A DNA stretch of 61,177 nucleotides. Source: CAYUEN01 sp964443745 (GTDB lineage: Bacteria > Campylobacterota > Campylobacteria > Campylobacterales > QNZT01). Both the position numbers and the translations under genes were made by a program. The first letter of the stretch is position 1. Each line of letters starts with the position of its first letter. The stretch spans positions 1 to 61,177 of the forward strand of contig CAYUEN010000008.1 of the NCBI GenBank assembly GCA_964443745.1. The letters run 5' to 3'. Below the pieces are notes generated by a model. It did no database searches. It was not told the origin of the DNA and saw only the letters and a list, made by a program, of their open reading frames with translations. Positions 16,951-25,291 of the stretch are shown here, in pieces.

Positions 16951-17762
16951 CGCGCAAAGAGGCGCTGCGAAAAGCCGCCAAAAGGATCGGAGCCAAAGAG
17001 GCGAGCCTGCTGTTGTGCCACCATCTGGGAATCGATAGGATCGAACTGCTCCTGGAGGAGGGGCGAGAGATGGAAGAAACCGAGCGCTTTTTCGATCTCG
17101 TCGCCCGCGCCGAAGCGGACGAACCGATCGAATATATCACACAGAAAGTGAGCTTTTACGGCGAATATTTCCATATCGCTCCCGGCGCACTGATTCCCAG
17201 GCCCGAGACGGAGCTTTTGATCGACGAAGCGATCAAGGTGATCGAAAGCTTTCGAAGGCCGCCGAAAATCGCCGAAATCGGTACCGGAAGCGGTGTCATT
17301 CCGATCATCCTCGCACGCTGCTTTCCCAATTTGACGATCGTCGCGACCGATATTTCCCAAAAGGCGCTGGAAATCGCGCAAATCAACGCCGAAAGATTCG
17401 GCGTACGATCACGCATCCGCTTCTTGCATCGCTCCATGCTTGATGGAATTAACGAAAATTTCGATATCATCCTCTCCAATCCACCCTATATCGCGGAGGA
17501 TTTTCCGATCGAAGCCAACCTCGCATACGAGCCCAGAAACGCTCTTTTCGGCGGGAAAAGGGGCGACGAGCTTCTTAGGCGTATCATCGACCTCGCCGCC
17601 GAAAGGAAGGTGCGTTATCTGCTTTGCGAAATGGGATACGACCAGCGCGAACCGCTTGAAACGTACATCCGAAAAAAGGGAGTCGGATCGTGTCGGTTCT
17701 ACCGCGATCTGGCGGGATTGGATCGCGGATTCGTACTGGAGATGAAGAAGGAGTCTGGATGA
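16947..17762 (+). CDS. prmC: peptide chain release factor N5-glutamine methyltransferase
   Basis: 271 residues from a GTG overlapping the protease stop. The N-terminal helical domain is followed by PGALIPRPETELLIDEA, the SAM loop IAEIGTGSGVIPI (about 108-120) and the catalytic NPPY (residues 178-181). PrmC methylates the Gln of the GGQ loop of RF1 and RF2 and so speeds termination. It overlaps the following ATPase gene by four bases (ATGA), so the two are translationally coupled. Confidence 0.95.
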   Translation: MTRKEALRKAAKRIGAKEASLLLCHHLGIDRIELLLEEGREMEETERFFDLVARAEADEPIEYITQKVSFYGEYFHIAPGALIPRPETELLIDEAIKVIESFRRPPKIAEIGTGSGVIPIILARCFPNLTIVATDISQKALEIAQINAERFGVRSRIRFLHRSMLDGINENFDIILSNPPYIAEDFPIEANLAYEPRNALFGGKRGDELLRRIIDLAAERKVRYLLCEMGYDQREPLETYIRKKGVGSCRFYRDLAGLDRGFVLEMKKESG

Positions 17763-18511
17763 AAGAGGTGATAGAGTTCGTCGACGTCCATAAATATTTC
17801 GGTTCCAAAAAGGTGTTGAAAGGAATCAGTTTCAAAATCAAAGAAGGGACGGTAGCCGTCGTCATGGGGCCTTCCGGTACCGGAAAGTCGACCGTCATCA
17901 AACACATCGTGGGACTTCTCAAACCCACGAAGGGCGAGATCTACGTCGAGGGGGTCGATATCCCAAGAGCGGACGAGAAAACACTGCTTGAAATTCGCAA
18001 AAAAGTGGGATTTCTTTTTCAATTCGGTGCGCTTTTTGACAGTATGAACATCTACGACAACGTCGCCTTTCCGCTTAGAGAGCATACGAACGACAGCGAA
18101 GATGAGATCCGTGCGAAGGTGCGTGAAAGTATCGAGATGGTGGGACTTGTCCCGGACGAAGTGCTGCACCTCTTTCCGGACGAATTGAGCGGAGGTATGC
18201 AAAAGCGAGCCGCCCTCGCACGTACGATCATCCTCAGACCCGATATCATCCTCTACGACGAACCCACCTCCGGACTCGACCCGATCGCCAGCGATCTGAT
18301 CAGCCGACTGATCGTCAAACTCCAAAGAGAGCTCGGTACCACTTCGGTCGTCATCAGCCACGATATCAAGGAGAGTTTCAAAATCGCCGACCAGATGATC
18401 ATGCTCTACGAGGGCAAGGTGATCGCCGACGAAAAACCGGAATTCTTCAAAACGACGCAAAATCCGATCATCCGTCAATTCATCGACGGGATCAGCGAAC
18501 TCAATATCTAA
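17759..18511 (+). CDS. mlaF: ABC transporter ATP-binding protein, MlaF type
   Basis: 250 residues. Walker A is GPSGTGKST (37-45), the Q-loop lies in FLFQFGALFDSMNIYDNVAFPL, the signature is LSGGMQKRAALAR (about 143-155), and Walker B with D-loop is IILYDEPTSGLDP. The phrase FGALFDSMNIYDNV with SGGMQKR is typical of MlaF, the ATPase of the phospholipid (MlaFEDB) pathway between inner and outer membranes. No mlaE, mlaD or mlaC gene lies next to it. The start overlaps prmC by ATGA. Confidence 0.85.
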   Translation: MKEVIEFVDVHKYFGSKKVLKGISFKIKEGTVAVVMGPSGTGKSTVIKHIVGLLKPTKGEIYVEGVDIPRADEKTLLEIRKKVGFLFQFGALFDSMNIYDNVAFPLREHTNDSEDEIRAKVRESIEMVGLVPDEVLHLFPDELSGGMQKRAALARTIILRPDIILYDEPTSGLDPIASDLISRLIVKLQRELGTTSVVISHDIKESFKIADQMIMLYEGKVIADEKPEFFKTTQNPIIRQFIDGISELNI

Positions 18512-18581
18512 TTCTTTACGATTTTTCTATACAGATCCCCGAAGGGGACGATATAGGGATAACAACACGCCAAGGAACGAG

Positions 18582-19793
18582 ATGAAAAGAGAATGGTCAA
18601 GAGGGATTCTTCTTCTGTTTGTGGTCACACTTCTGCAGGCCGAAACGATCAAAGAGAAGTATGCCCAAAGCAAATATTGTGCGGGATGCCACAGAATGCA
18701 GGCAAGAGATTGGAACTCCACCTGGCACTCCAGATCGCATATGACCAAAAATCCCCTCTATCGCAAAACGCTCGAAGCGATCGCCCAAAAGGAGTATAAA
18801 AGCGTCGATGCCGTCGCGATCACTTGCGCCAAATGCCACAATCCCCGAATCAGCGTCAAAAAGACCGATAAAAAATTTATTCTCTCCAAGGCTTTCGGGT
18901 TGCGCAACGATGCGGTCAAAAAGGTCGAAAAAGCCCTTGAGAGCGAACATATCAAAGAGGGAATCAACTGTATCGTCTGTCACAACGTCGACCATATCGA
19001 AAACTCCACCGATCTGCTCAAACGGGGTTTCGACGCCGTTAGATGGACAAAAGAGAACCTGATCGTCGGTCCTTTCAAAACACATCGGAGCGATCGTTAC
19101 CATAAAAGCGACGCGAGGGCGCATTTTCGCGAAAATATCAACCAACTCTGTCTCGTCTGCCACTACGGCGGTGAAAACGATCACGGCGTTGCAATCTACA
19201 CGACAGGAATCGAATATCAAGAAAGTAACGCCACCAAAAGGTGTGCCGACTGCCATATGGGCGAACATTTCATGGGTGTAATCGCCCCCAACGTCAAAAA
19301 AGAGGGTGAACCTATCGTCGAAAGAAGACTCAGACGTCATCTGTTTGCCGGTATCAGGAACAGTGATATCGGCAAACAGGCACTCACTTTGGAGACGAAA
19401 ACAACGGCGAACGATCTGATACTGAAGATATACAATCTCACACCTCACAAAGTGCCTACGGGTTTTGGAGGAAGGGATCTCGAACTTCGGGTCGTTTTTT
19501 TCGATCATACTCGTCTTATATCAACGAAAAGTAAACACTTCCGCGCCCGTTTCGTGAACGGGAAAGCCGAAGAGACCCTCCCCTATCTGGCGACGAAACT
19601 GCAGAAAGACACCAGGCTAAAACCCAACGAAGAGAGGATCATACGATTTTCGTTACCCAAAAAGACGAGTGAAATCAAAATCTCCCTTCTCTACCACCCC
19701 ATCAACGAAACACTCAAAGCCTCGTTGAAGATAGAAGATCCGGTTTTTACCAAAAGCTATCCGATCATTACAAAAACGATAAAGGTGGAATAA
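18582..19793 (+). CDS. secreted penta-haem cytochrome c with a C-terminal beta domain
   Basis: 403 residues: a signal peptide (about 1-20), then five CxxCH haem sites, CAGCH (33-37), CAKCH (82-86), CIVCH (130-134), CLVCH (190-194) and CADCH (221-225). Extra His residues that could serve as distal ligands include HSRSH, HRSDRYH and HFRE. After the last haem comes a haem-free domain of about 175 residues with LTPHKVPTGFGGRDLELRV, a pattern seen after the haems in other cytochrome c554-like proteins. It should act in the periplasm; the electron partner is unknown. The stop is directly followed by the ATG of the NIT-domain gene, so the two form one unit. Confidence 0.88.
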   Translation: MKREWSRGILLLFVVTLLQAETIKEKYAQSKYCAGCHRMQARDWNSTWHSRSHMTKNPLYRKTLEAIAQKEYKSVDAVAITCAKCHNPRISVKKTDKKFILSKAFGLRNDAVKKVEKALESEHIKEGINCIVCHNVDHIENSTDLLKRGFDAVRWTKENLIVGPFKTHRSDRYHKSDARAHFRENINQLCLVCHYGGENDHGVAIYTTGIEYQESNATKRCADCHMGEHFMGVIAPNVKKEGEPIVERRLRRHLFAGIRNSDIGKQALTLETKTTANDLILKIYNLTPHKVPTGFGGRDLELRVVFFDHTRLISTKSKHFRARFVNGKAEETLPYLATKLQKDTRLKPNEERIIRFSLPKKTSEIKISLLYHPINETLKASLKIEDPVFTKSYPIITKTIKVE

Positions 19794-20816
19794 ATGGGCG
19801 TCAAAGGCAAACTCAAACTTCTGGCATTTCTCTCCATCGTCGCGATTTTTTCACTCACTGCGATCAATGTCTACAAAGAGTATCTCTACACTTCCAAGAT
19901 AGAGCGCATCACACAGAGCGTCTCCTACAGCCAGACCCTCTCCGCACTTCTCGAAGCGCTGCAAAAAGAGCGTGCGATCAACGCGATCTATCTAGAAAGC
20001 GGCGGTGAAATGCTCGCTACGGAGATGGATGCGCAACGTATCGAAACCGACAAGAGAATAGATGCTTTCAGAAATTATGTCTCCCAAACGATCGATTCGA
20101 TAACCGATACGAAACTACATGAAAAAATCGACAAAATTTTCAAATCCCTCGACAAGATCAAAACGATTCGTCACAGAATAGATATCCTCAAAATTTCCGG
20201 AGAAGAGATGTTCGATTTTTACAATCGTATCGCGGAAACCATTCTTTCGATCCTGCGTTACAATGCGATCAACAGCCCCAAAGGAAAGGTCGCCCAACAG
20301 CTGCAGACCTACTACTTTCTTCTTCGGGCCAAAGAGATCGCTTCACGCGAACAAGCGCGGTTCGCAGAAGCTTTCATCAGTGAACAGTTAAGCGACGAAA
20401 CTCTAAGAAAAGTGGTGTCTCTAACAGCCAGGGAAGCGACCTATCTGGATGTCTTTCGAAACCTCGCCTCCCCAACCCTTCTACAGATGTACGAAAGCCC
20501 CTCTTTTCAGAAAGTGTTCGCGGATACGGACGAGATGACCAGACGGGCACTGACGGGGATGAAATCAGGCAGATTCGATGTGGATCTACAACGATGGTTC
20601 GGAATGATCACGAAAAAAAACGAGCAGTATCAGCGACTCGAAACCAAAGCGCTGAAAACCATCCAGAAAGAGATCTCCCTCAAACCTTCACTCGCTCTCT
20701 ACAGTGCGATACTCGGCCTCTTCTTTCTGATTGTGATCTTGCTGGTACTTCGATCTCTCAACAGAGAGATCAGCAGGCGGATCCACTCCTTCGACTGGAT
20801 CATCGAAAATCCCTGA
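19794..20816 (+). CDS. NIT-domain membrane protein without an output domain
   Basis: 340 residues. One membrane helix (about 8-25), a periplasmic helical region of about 270 residues, and a second helix (about 301-320) are followed by only about 18 basic residues. The periplasmic part matches the nitrate/nitrite-sensing NIT domain, with the core LLEALQKERAINAIYLESGG, like LVHNLQKERGLSSGYLGS in the MCP at 31757. There is no HAMP, kinase, GGDEF or MCP tail, and a terminator lies at the stop codon, so it is complete. It abuts the penta-haem cytochrome gene with no gap. It is best described as a sensor without an output; it may pass signals by pairing with another receptor or by binding the cytochrome. 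Confidence 0.75.
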   Translation: MGVKGKLKLLAFLSIVAIFSLTAINVYKEYLYTSKIERITQSVSYSQTLSALLEALQKERAINAIYLESGGEMLATEMDAQRIETDKRIDAFRNYVSQTIDSITDTKLHEKIDKIFKSLDKIKTIRHRIDILKISGEEMFDFYNRIAETILSILRYNAINSPKGKVAQQLQTYYFLLRAKEIASREQARFAEAFISEQLSDETLRKVVSLTAREATYLDVFRNLASPTLLQMYESPSFQKVFADTDEMTRRALTGMKSGRFDVDLQRWFGMITKKNEQYQRLETKALKTIQKEISLKPSLALYSAILGLFFLIVILLVLRSLNREISRRIHSFDWIIENP

Positions 20817-20837
20817 GCGTCCGCTCAGGCACTTTTT
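20812..20837. terminator. two-way terminator between the NIT-protein and bactofilin genes
   Basis: CCTGAGCG (20812-20819) pairs with CGCTCAGG (20822-20829). On the plus strand it is followed by CACTTTTTCG; on the minus strand the same hairpin is followed by GATTTTCG. The stop codons of both convergent genes lie within the two arms of the stem. Confidence 0.7.
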
Positions 20838-21460
20838 CGTTTCGCCGCCATTTTGGGCGAATCGACCTCTTCTGGAGGTAGAGACTTCTGTTGCCTTTCC
20901 AGAAGCTGCTTGTAAGGTCCGATCGCCCCTTCCACCTTGCCTCCTTCGTTCGAGATATTGTTGACGAACATATTCGCTTTCACATATCCGGTCTCTTTCG
21001 TCGAAAGCAGATCGGCTGCCACCTCTCCGGAGATGGTTCCCCCCACGATGATACTTCTGGCTTGGATTTTCGTTCCGACATACCCTTTAGGTTCGACGAT
21101 CAGCCCCTCGCAAGCCACTTCTCCTTCGATTTTACCGAAAACCACCACTTTTCTCGCATCGATACGCTCTTTGACGACAGCACTCTCCAGTACCTCCAGT
21201 TCGTCACACTTGACATTTCCCAGAATTTTGCCACTGCTGATTACACGGGTCGCACGGATCGTCCCTTTGACACTCCCCTGTTTTCCGACCAGAACGATAT
21301 TGTTGACGACGATGTTTCCTTCCACCACTCCATCGATCTGAACCGTATCTTCACCGATCAGATCCCCTTTGATGGTGGTGCCATGCGTGATTATGGTCGC
21401 ACTGCCGACTTTCTCTTTCTGTACCGAATTCTCTTTGCCCTTACTCCCGAAGAGTGCCAT
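20825..21460 (-). CDS. bactofilin (polymer-forming cytoskeletal protein, CcmA type)
   Basis: 211 residues. A short N-terminus is followed by the bactofilin beta-helix with its regular repeats: IITHGTTIKGDLIGEDTVQIDGVVEGNI, LVGKQGSVKGTI and KVVVFGKIEGEVACEGLIVE. A basic, disordered C-terminal tail follows. Bactofilins form nucleotide-independent filaments on the membrane and position cell-wall enzymes. It is encoded in the same orientation as, and overlaps by 20 bases, the M23 peptidase gene, as in the Helicobacter csd1-ccmA cell-shape locus. AGGAG precedes its ATG. Confidence 0.92.
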   Translation of the reverse strand: MALFGSKGKENSVQKEKVGSATIITHGTTIKGDLIGEDTVQIDGVVEGNIVVNNIVLVGKQGSVKGTIRATRVISSGKILGNVKCDELEVLESAVVKERIDARKVVVFGKIEGEVACEGLIVEPKGYVGTKIQARSIIVGGTISGEVAADLLSTKETGYVKANMFVNNISNEGGKVEGAIGPYKQLLERQQKSLPPEEVDSPKMAAKRKSA

Positions 21461-22421
21461 CTTTTCTCCTTTGCTTTTGTATATGCAACAGCTGTGCCAT
21501 TTTCGTATCGTTCCATACTTTCGTCACTTCGATATGCCGCTGGATCTGCGCCAGCAAGGCATTCCAATCCACCTGATTGCTCGTTTTTCGCATCACATCC
21601 CCATAGGTCTTTGAAGACCAGTACAAAAACGGAGTGGGATCGAGCCATTTGTAGAGATACCGCACTTCATAATGCAGATGCGGCCCGGTACTGCGGCCGG
21701 TATTGCCCACATACCCTATCAATTTCCCTTTGGTGACATACTCCCCCTCTTTGACGGCGAACCCGTTTAGATGGCCATAGGCGGTTTTGAAACCGAATGC
21801 ATGGGAGATCATCAAAAATTTGCCATAACTCCCCTTCCTCTGGGCGAATTCCACCACTCCATCCGCCGGTGCGTAGATCGGGGTACCCACTTTCGCAATC
21901 AGATCGATACCGGCATGAAACTGCCGTTTTTTCGTAATCGGATGGATCCGATACCCATAGCCGTCGGAGATCTTGACCGAAGCGATCGGCTTGCCGTTGG
22001 GAATATTCTGGTTGAGCAACGCGATCTGAGCCGCACTCAGACGTGCCTGGTCGATACGCTCGAGCGTCCTCTTCTTCGCCTGATTCGCCCTGTCGGCAAA
22101 CGTCTTGTCCACATCGGGCGTGAGTCCGACCATCCTCTCTATCTCGGAAAGCTGTTCATCCATCGAAGAGAGCATCTGCGTCTTCCGGTCGATCGTCCGC
22201 TGCAGACGCTCCTTTTCAGCGACAAGAGATTCTTGTTTGTGCTGGAGCGCTTTGGCTTCCCTGTCGATATGAGAGAGCCTCTTTTCCAGCGTCTGCAGAT
22301 AGAGCACTCCCAATCCGATCAACAAAACCACGGCAACGATGATCCATTTGGCGAAACTTTTGATGAACTGATGGAGCGTATACTGCCTCGACCCGTGGAT
22401 ATCGGTGATCGTGATGATCAT
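21441..22421 (-). CDS. membrane-anchored M23 peptidase (Csd1-like cell-shape endopeptidase)
   Basis: 326 residues from the ATG at 22421: one N-terminal membrane helix (about 24-44), a coiled coil (about 45-135) and a C-terminal M23 (LytM) domain. Zinc and catalytic residues are visible in FHAGIDL (H169, D173), YGHLNG and GPHLHYE (H248, H250). It should cut peptidoglycan cross-links in the periplasm. A TTG at 22433, four codons up, has AAAGGA at ideal spacing and may be the true start. Its 3' end overlaps the bactofilin gene. The pair resembles the H. pylori csd1/ccmA module that sets cell curvature. Confidence 0.9.
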   Translation of the reverse strand: MIITITDIHGSRQYTLHQFIKSFAKWIIVAVVLLIGLGVLYLQTLEKRLSHIDREAKALQHKQESLVAEKERLQRTIDRKTQMLSSMDEQLSEIERMVGLTPDVDKTFADRANQAKKRTLERIDQARLSAAQIALLNQNIPNGKPIASVKISDGYGYRIHPITKKRQFHAGIDLIAKVGTPIYAPADGVVEFAQRKGSYGKFLMISHAFGFKTAYGHLNGFAVKEGEYVTKGKLIGYVGNTGRSTGPHLHYEVRYLYKWLDPTPFLYWSSKTYGDVMRKTSNQVDWNALLAQIQRHIEVTKVWNDTKMAQLLHIQKQRRKDGTLRE

Positions 22422-22564
22422 ACGATTTTTCAATCGGTATCCTTTTGTAAAATTATATATTAAGAAAAATTTTAAAAAAAGTAAAGAAAAACACTTTTTT
22501 TCCCTTCCAAATTTTACTATTGTTTTCTTTGGAAACACTTTCTATTCATCCTTTCGGGTCCATT

Positions 22565-22590
22565 TAAACCATTTTCATTTTTTCCGATAT
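22565..22590 (+). promoter_or_regulatory. FliA (sigma-28)-type promoter of the chemosensory operon
   Basis: TAAA (22565-22568) is followed after 15 bases by CCGATATT (22584-22591), close to the flagellar sigma-28 consensus TAAA-N15-GCCGATAA and to the CGATWT -10 form reported for Campylobacter. It lies about 35 bases before the first gene of the operon. A motif match only. Confidence 0.5.
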
Positions 22591-22623
22591 TACGATAGAG
22601 AGCTATCAAAAGGAGCATGATTC

Positions 22624-23010
22624 GTGAGTGCAGAAAAAGAGTCCATTCTGGATCGAAAAACGGTGATCGTTTCCGAAACGGACGCGCGTGGCGTCATCCT
22701 CTACGCAAACGACGATTTCTGTCGCATTTCAGGCTACAGCAAAGCGGAACTCATCGGAAAACCACACAATATCGTTCGCCATCCCGATATGCCCAAAGAG
22801 GCATTTTCCTCCCTCTGGGAGACGATCAAATCGGGCAATGTCTGGAACGGTATCGTCAAAAACAGAACCAAAAGCGGTGATTACTACTGGGTAAACGCCA
22901 CCGTCTATCCCTCCCGCACACCCACCGGTGAAACCAGATACTTCTCTGTCAGAGTCAAACCCACCGATGCCGAAATCGAAGAGGCTCAAAACACATACGC
23001 CTCGATGTAA
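22624..23010 (+). CDS. single PAS-domain protein, Aer/CetB-like energy sensor
   Basis: 128 residues, essentially one PAS domain. It carries the Aer-type signature RHPDMPKEAFSSLWETI, then GNVWNGIVKNRTKSGDYYWV and NATVYPSR, which in Aer and CetB marks an FAD-binding redox sensor. It has no membrane helix. The start is GTG with AAAGGAG nine bases upstream; an ATG at 22617 is in another frame. It is the first gene of the operon and is followed 15 bases later by a soluble MCP. The pair recalls the bipartite CetA/CetB energy-taxis receptor of Campylobacter. Confidence 0.88.
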   Translation: MSAEKESILDRKTVIVSETDARGVILYANDDFCRISGYSKAELIGKPHNIVRHPDMPKEAFSSLWETIKSGNVWNGIVKNRTKSGDYYWVNATVYPSRTPTGETRYFSVRVKPTDAEIEEAQNTYASM

Positions 23011-23025
23011 CAGGAGATTGCCACG

Positions 23026-24345
23026 ATGTTTTCATTTTCCAGACCGCGCCGAGAGAAAGAGGAACAAACCTCTTTGATCGCACTTCTCGACCAGATCATA
23101 CTCTTCGTAAAAAGAGAACAAAACCACATCGACATCAAGGAGTCGATACACCTTTCCCCCACGATGGAACCACTTTTTCAAAAATGTACCGAACTCGCTT
23201 CCTTGCTGGAAGAGAAATCGAGAGAAGACCTCGGAGTCAACGGTGAAATTCTGCTGATGTGCGAAAAGATGGCGGATGGGTATTTTGACGACAGGGTACA
23301 CCTCAAATCTCAGGACCCCCATTTTCAGTATACCGCCCAGAGTATCAACAAAATGGCCGAAAAGATAGAGCAGGATTTCACACGGATAATCGATCTGCTC
23401 GGAGCCTACGAGGAGGGAGACTATACCGATACGCTCGAGAGCGGAAGATATCGCGGCGGTGTACTGAAGGAGGTGATCAAAGGGATAGATGCGCTCAGAG
23501 ATTCGATCGCCACTATGTTGAGGGAGAGCTTTATCTACGGTATTACGCTCGAAAATGTCTCCAAAAAACTCGACGACAGAATGGGGACCATACTCGAAAC
23601 GACCCAGATACAGTCGGACAATCTCGAACAGGCGGCTTCGCATGTCGCGCAGATTTCACAGAAAATAGACGAAAACCGCACCGATACGGAAACGATGCAA
23701 CATTCGAGTCTCAAAGTGAAAGCTTCGGCTTCGTTCGGAAAAGAGCTCGCAAATAAAACAGTCCAGGCCATGTATGAAATCAACGAAGCGACCAGCGCGA
23801 TAACGGAAGCGATCGAAGTGATCGATCAGATCGCTTTTCAAACCAATATCCTCAGCCTCAACGCCGCCGTGGAAGCGGCCACGGCCGGTGAAGCGGGCAA
23901 GGGATTCGCGGTCGTAGCGAGCGAAGTACGAAATCTCGCCAGCAGAAGTTCCGATGCCGCGAAGAGGATCAAGGAGCTCGTGACCCACGCGGCGGAAAAG
24001 ACCACAGAAGGGCAAAAAACTTCCAAAGACATGATAGAGGGTTACCAACACCTCAACAAAGACATCGATGAGACGATCACTCTGATAGAGAAAACGACCG
24101 AAACATCCAAAAAGCAGGTAGAGAGCATTAGAGAGCTCGAAGAGACGCTGAAGGGCATTCAAGGCAGAACCGGTCGATTCGTCGATATCGCACGCGAAGC
24201 GAATCAAATCTCCGGTGAAATCTACGACATTTCACGTAAAATCGCCAAGACACTCGAAAACAAGAGATTCCCCGGCAAGGAGCGACTATCGATGCGTATC
24301 AAAAACGGACAGCTGGAAAAAACGGGGGTCGCAGATGTATTTTGA
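23026..24345 (+). CDS. soluble methyl-accepting chemotaxis protein with paired HAMP-like units
   Basis: 439 residues without a membrane helix. Residues about 85-175 hold two HAMP-like units (CEKMADGYFDDRVH and YEEGDYTDTLES). The MCP signalling hairpin follows, with its tip at AFQTNILSLNAAVEAATAGE (V282 is in the tip). The Arg usually found in EAARAGE is Thr. The next region reads GKGFAVVASEVRNLASRS. It should bind CheA and CheW in the cytoplasm. As it follows the PAS gene, the simplest view is that the PAS protein supplies its sensing. Its 3' end overlaps cheV by 11 bases. Confidence 0.9.
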   Translation: MFSFSRPRREKEEQTSLIALLDQIILFVKREQNHIDIKESIHLSPTMEPLFQKCTELASLLEEKSREDLGVNGEILLMCEKMADGYFDDRVHLKSQDPHFQYTAQSINKMAEKIEQDFTRIIDLLGAYEEGDYTDTLESGRYRGGVLKEVIKGIDALRDSIATMLRESFIYGITLENVSKKLDDRMGTILETTQIQSDNLEQAASHVAQISQKIDENRTDTETMQHSSLKVKASASFGKELANKTVQAMYEINEATSAITEAIEVIDQIAFQTNILSLNAAVEAATAGEAGKGFAVVASEVRNLASRSSDAAKRIKELVTHAAEKTTEGQKTSKDMIEGYQHLNKDIDETITLIEKTTETSKKQVESIRELEETLKGIQGRTGRFVDIAREANQISGEIYDISRKIAKTLENKRFPGKERLSMRIKNGQLEKTGVADVF

Positions 24346-25291
24346 TCCCATCGAAACTCATAAAGATATCCACGCCAGCGTCGACTATATCACCAAAAGC
24401 CATCTGCGAAACGTCATGCAACTGGCAATTTTTCATACCACGAGCAAGCAGCTCTATGCGATCAATATCTCCAAAATACAGAGTTTCATCATCAAGGAGG
24501 AGGTCGAGATGCTGCAGAGCCCGACCAAAAACCCTTTCGTGATCGGTATGGTGAATATCAGGGGAGAGGTGATCTCCGTCGTAGATTTCGACCTCTGGAT
24601 CGGAGAGCCGGAAGAGAGCGACGAGAAGAGAATCATCATCGTCTGCAACTACAACCAGAAAAAGATCGGTATCCTCGTGCGGGATATTCTGAAGATCGAA
24701 GAGAAACAGAGCACCGAATTGAACGTACCCGGCAACAGAGATCCCAAAATCTCCTATGTCACCACGATCGAAACGGAGAAAGGGGAGCGAAGCTGTATCA
24801 TCTTCGATGCCGAAAAACTCCTTTTCGATACGAAACTGGGTGCGGATACGGGAAGAACGACGATCTACGATGTCGATACCTACGAAATGCGTGGAAAAAT
24901 CGCTTCGGACAAAAAAGTGCTGATTGCAGAAGATAGCCAGATCGTCATCGAAAAACTGCACCATTTTTTCACCAAAACGGAGCTGGACTACGAGATCTAC
25001 GACAATGGAGAGTTGCTGATGGAGCGTCTCAAACAGCTTGATCCCAAGGAGATAGGCCTAGTGATCACCGATATCGAGATGCCGGTGCGAAACGGGTATC
25101 AAGTCATCAAGTTTCTCAAAGCGGAAGCCAAATACGCATCCATCCCCATACTGTCATTGACCAGTATGACCAACCGCGGCGTATTGGACAAAGTGCGGCA
25201 GTTGGGAGCCATAGACTTGATCAACAAATCGGATCTGGACAAACTTTTCAACTATCTCAAAACGATTTTACATATAGAGAGGAATGCATGA
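24335..25291 (+). CDS. cheV: CheV-type coupling protein (CheW domain plus receiver)
   Basis: 318 residues from the ATG at 24335, inside the end of the MCP gene. The N-terminal CheW-like domain (about 25-175) includes FVIGMVNIRGEVISVVDFDLW. The C-terminal receiver (about 205-318) has KVLIAEDSQIV and the phosphorylated Asp in VITDIEMPV (D246), with Lys in LINKSDL. CheV joins receptors to CheA and can act as a phosphate-tuned adaptor. An ATGA overlap links it to the next MCP gene. Confidence 0.93.
   Translation: MYFDPIETHKDIHASVDYITKSHLRNVMQLAIFHTTSKQLYAINISKIQSFIIKEEVEMLQSPTKNPFVIGMVNIRGEVISVVDFDLWIGEPEESDEKRIIIVCNYNQKKIGILVRDILKIEEKQSTELNVPGNRDPKISYVTTIETEKGERSCIIFDAEKLLFDTKLGADTGRTTIYDVDTYEMRGKIASDKKVLIAEDSQIVIEKLHHFFTKTELDYEIYDNGELLMERLKQLDPKEIGLVITDIEMPVRNGYQVIKFLKAEAKYASIPILSLTSMTNRGVLDKVRQLGAIDLINKSDLDKLFNYLKTILHIERNA

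Noticed and set aside
18536..18548. TCCCC-GAA-GGGGA hairpin after mlaF as a terminator.
   Set aside because: The stem is only five pairs and no T run follows on either strand.
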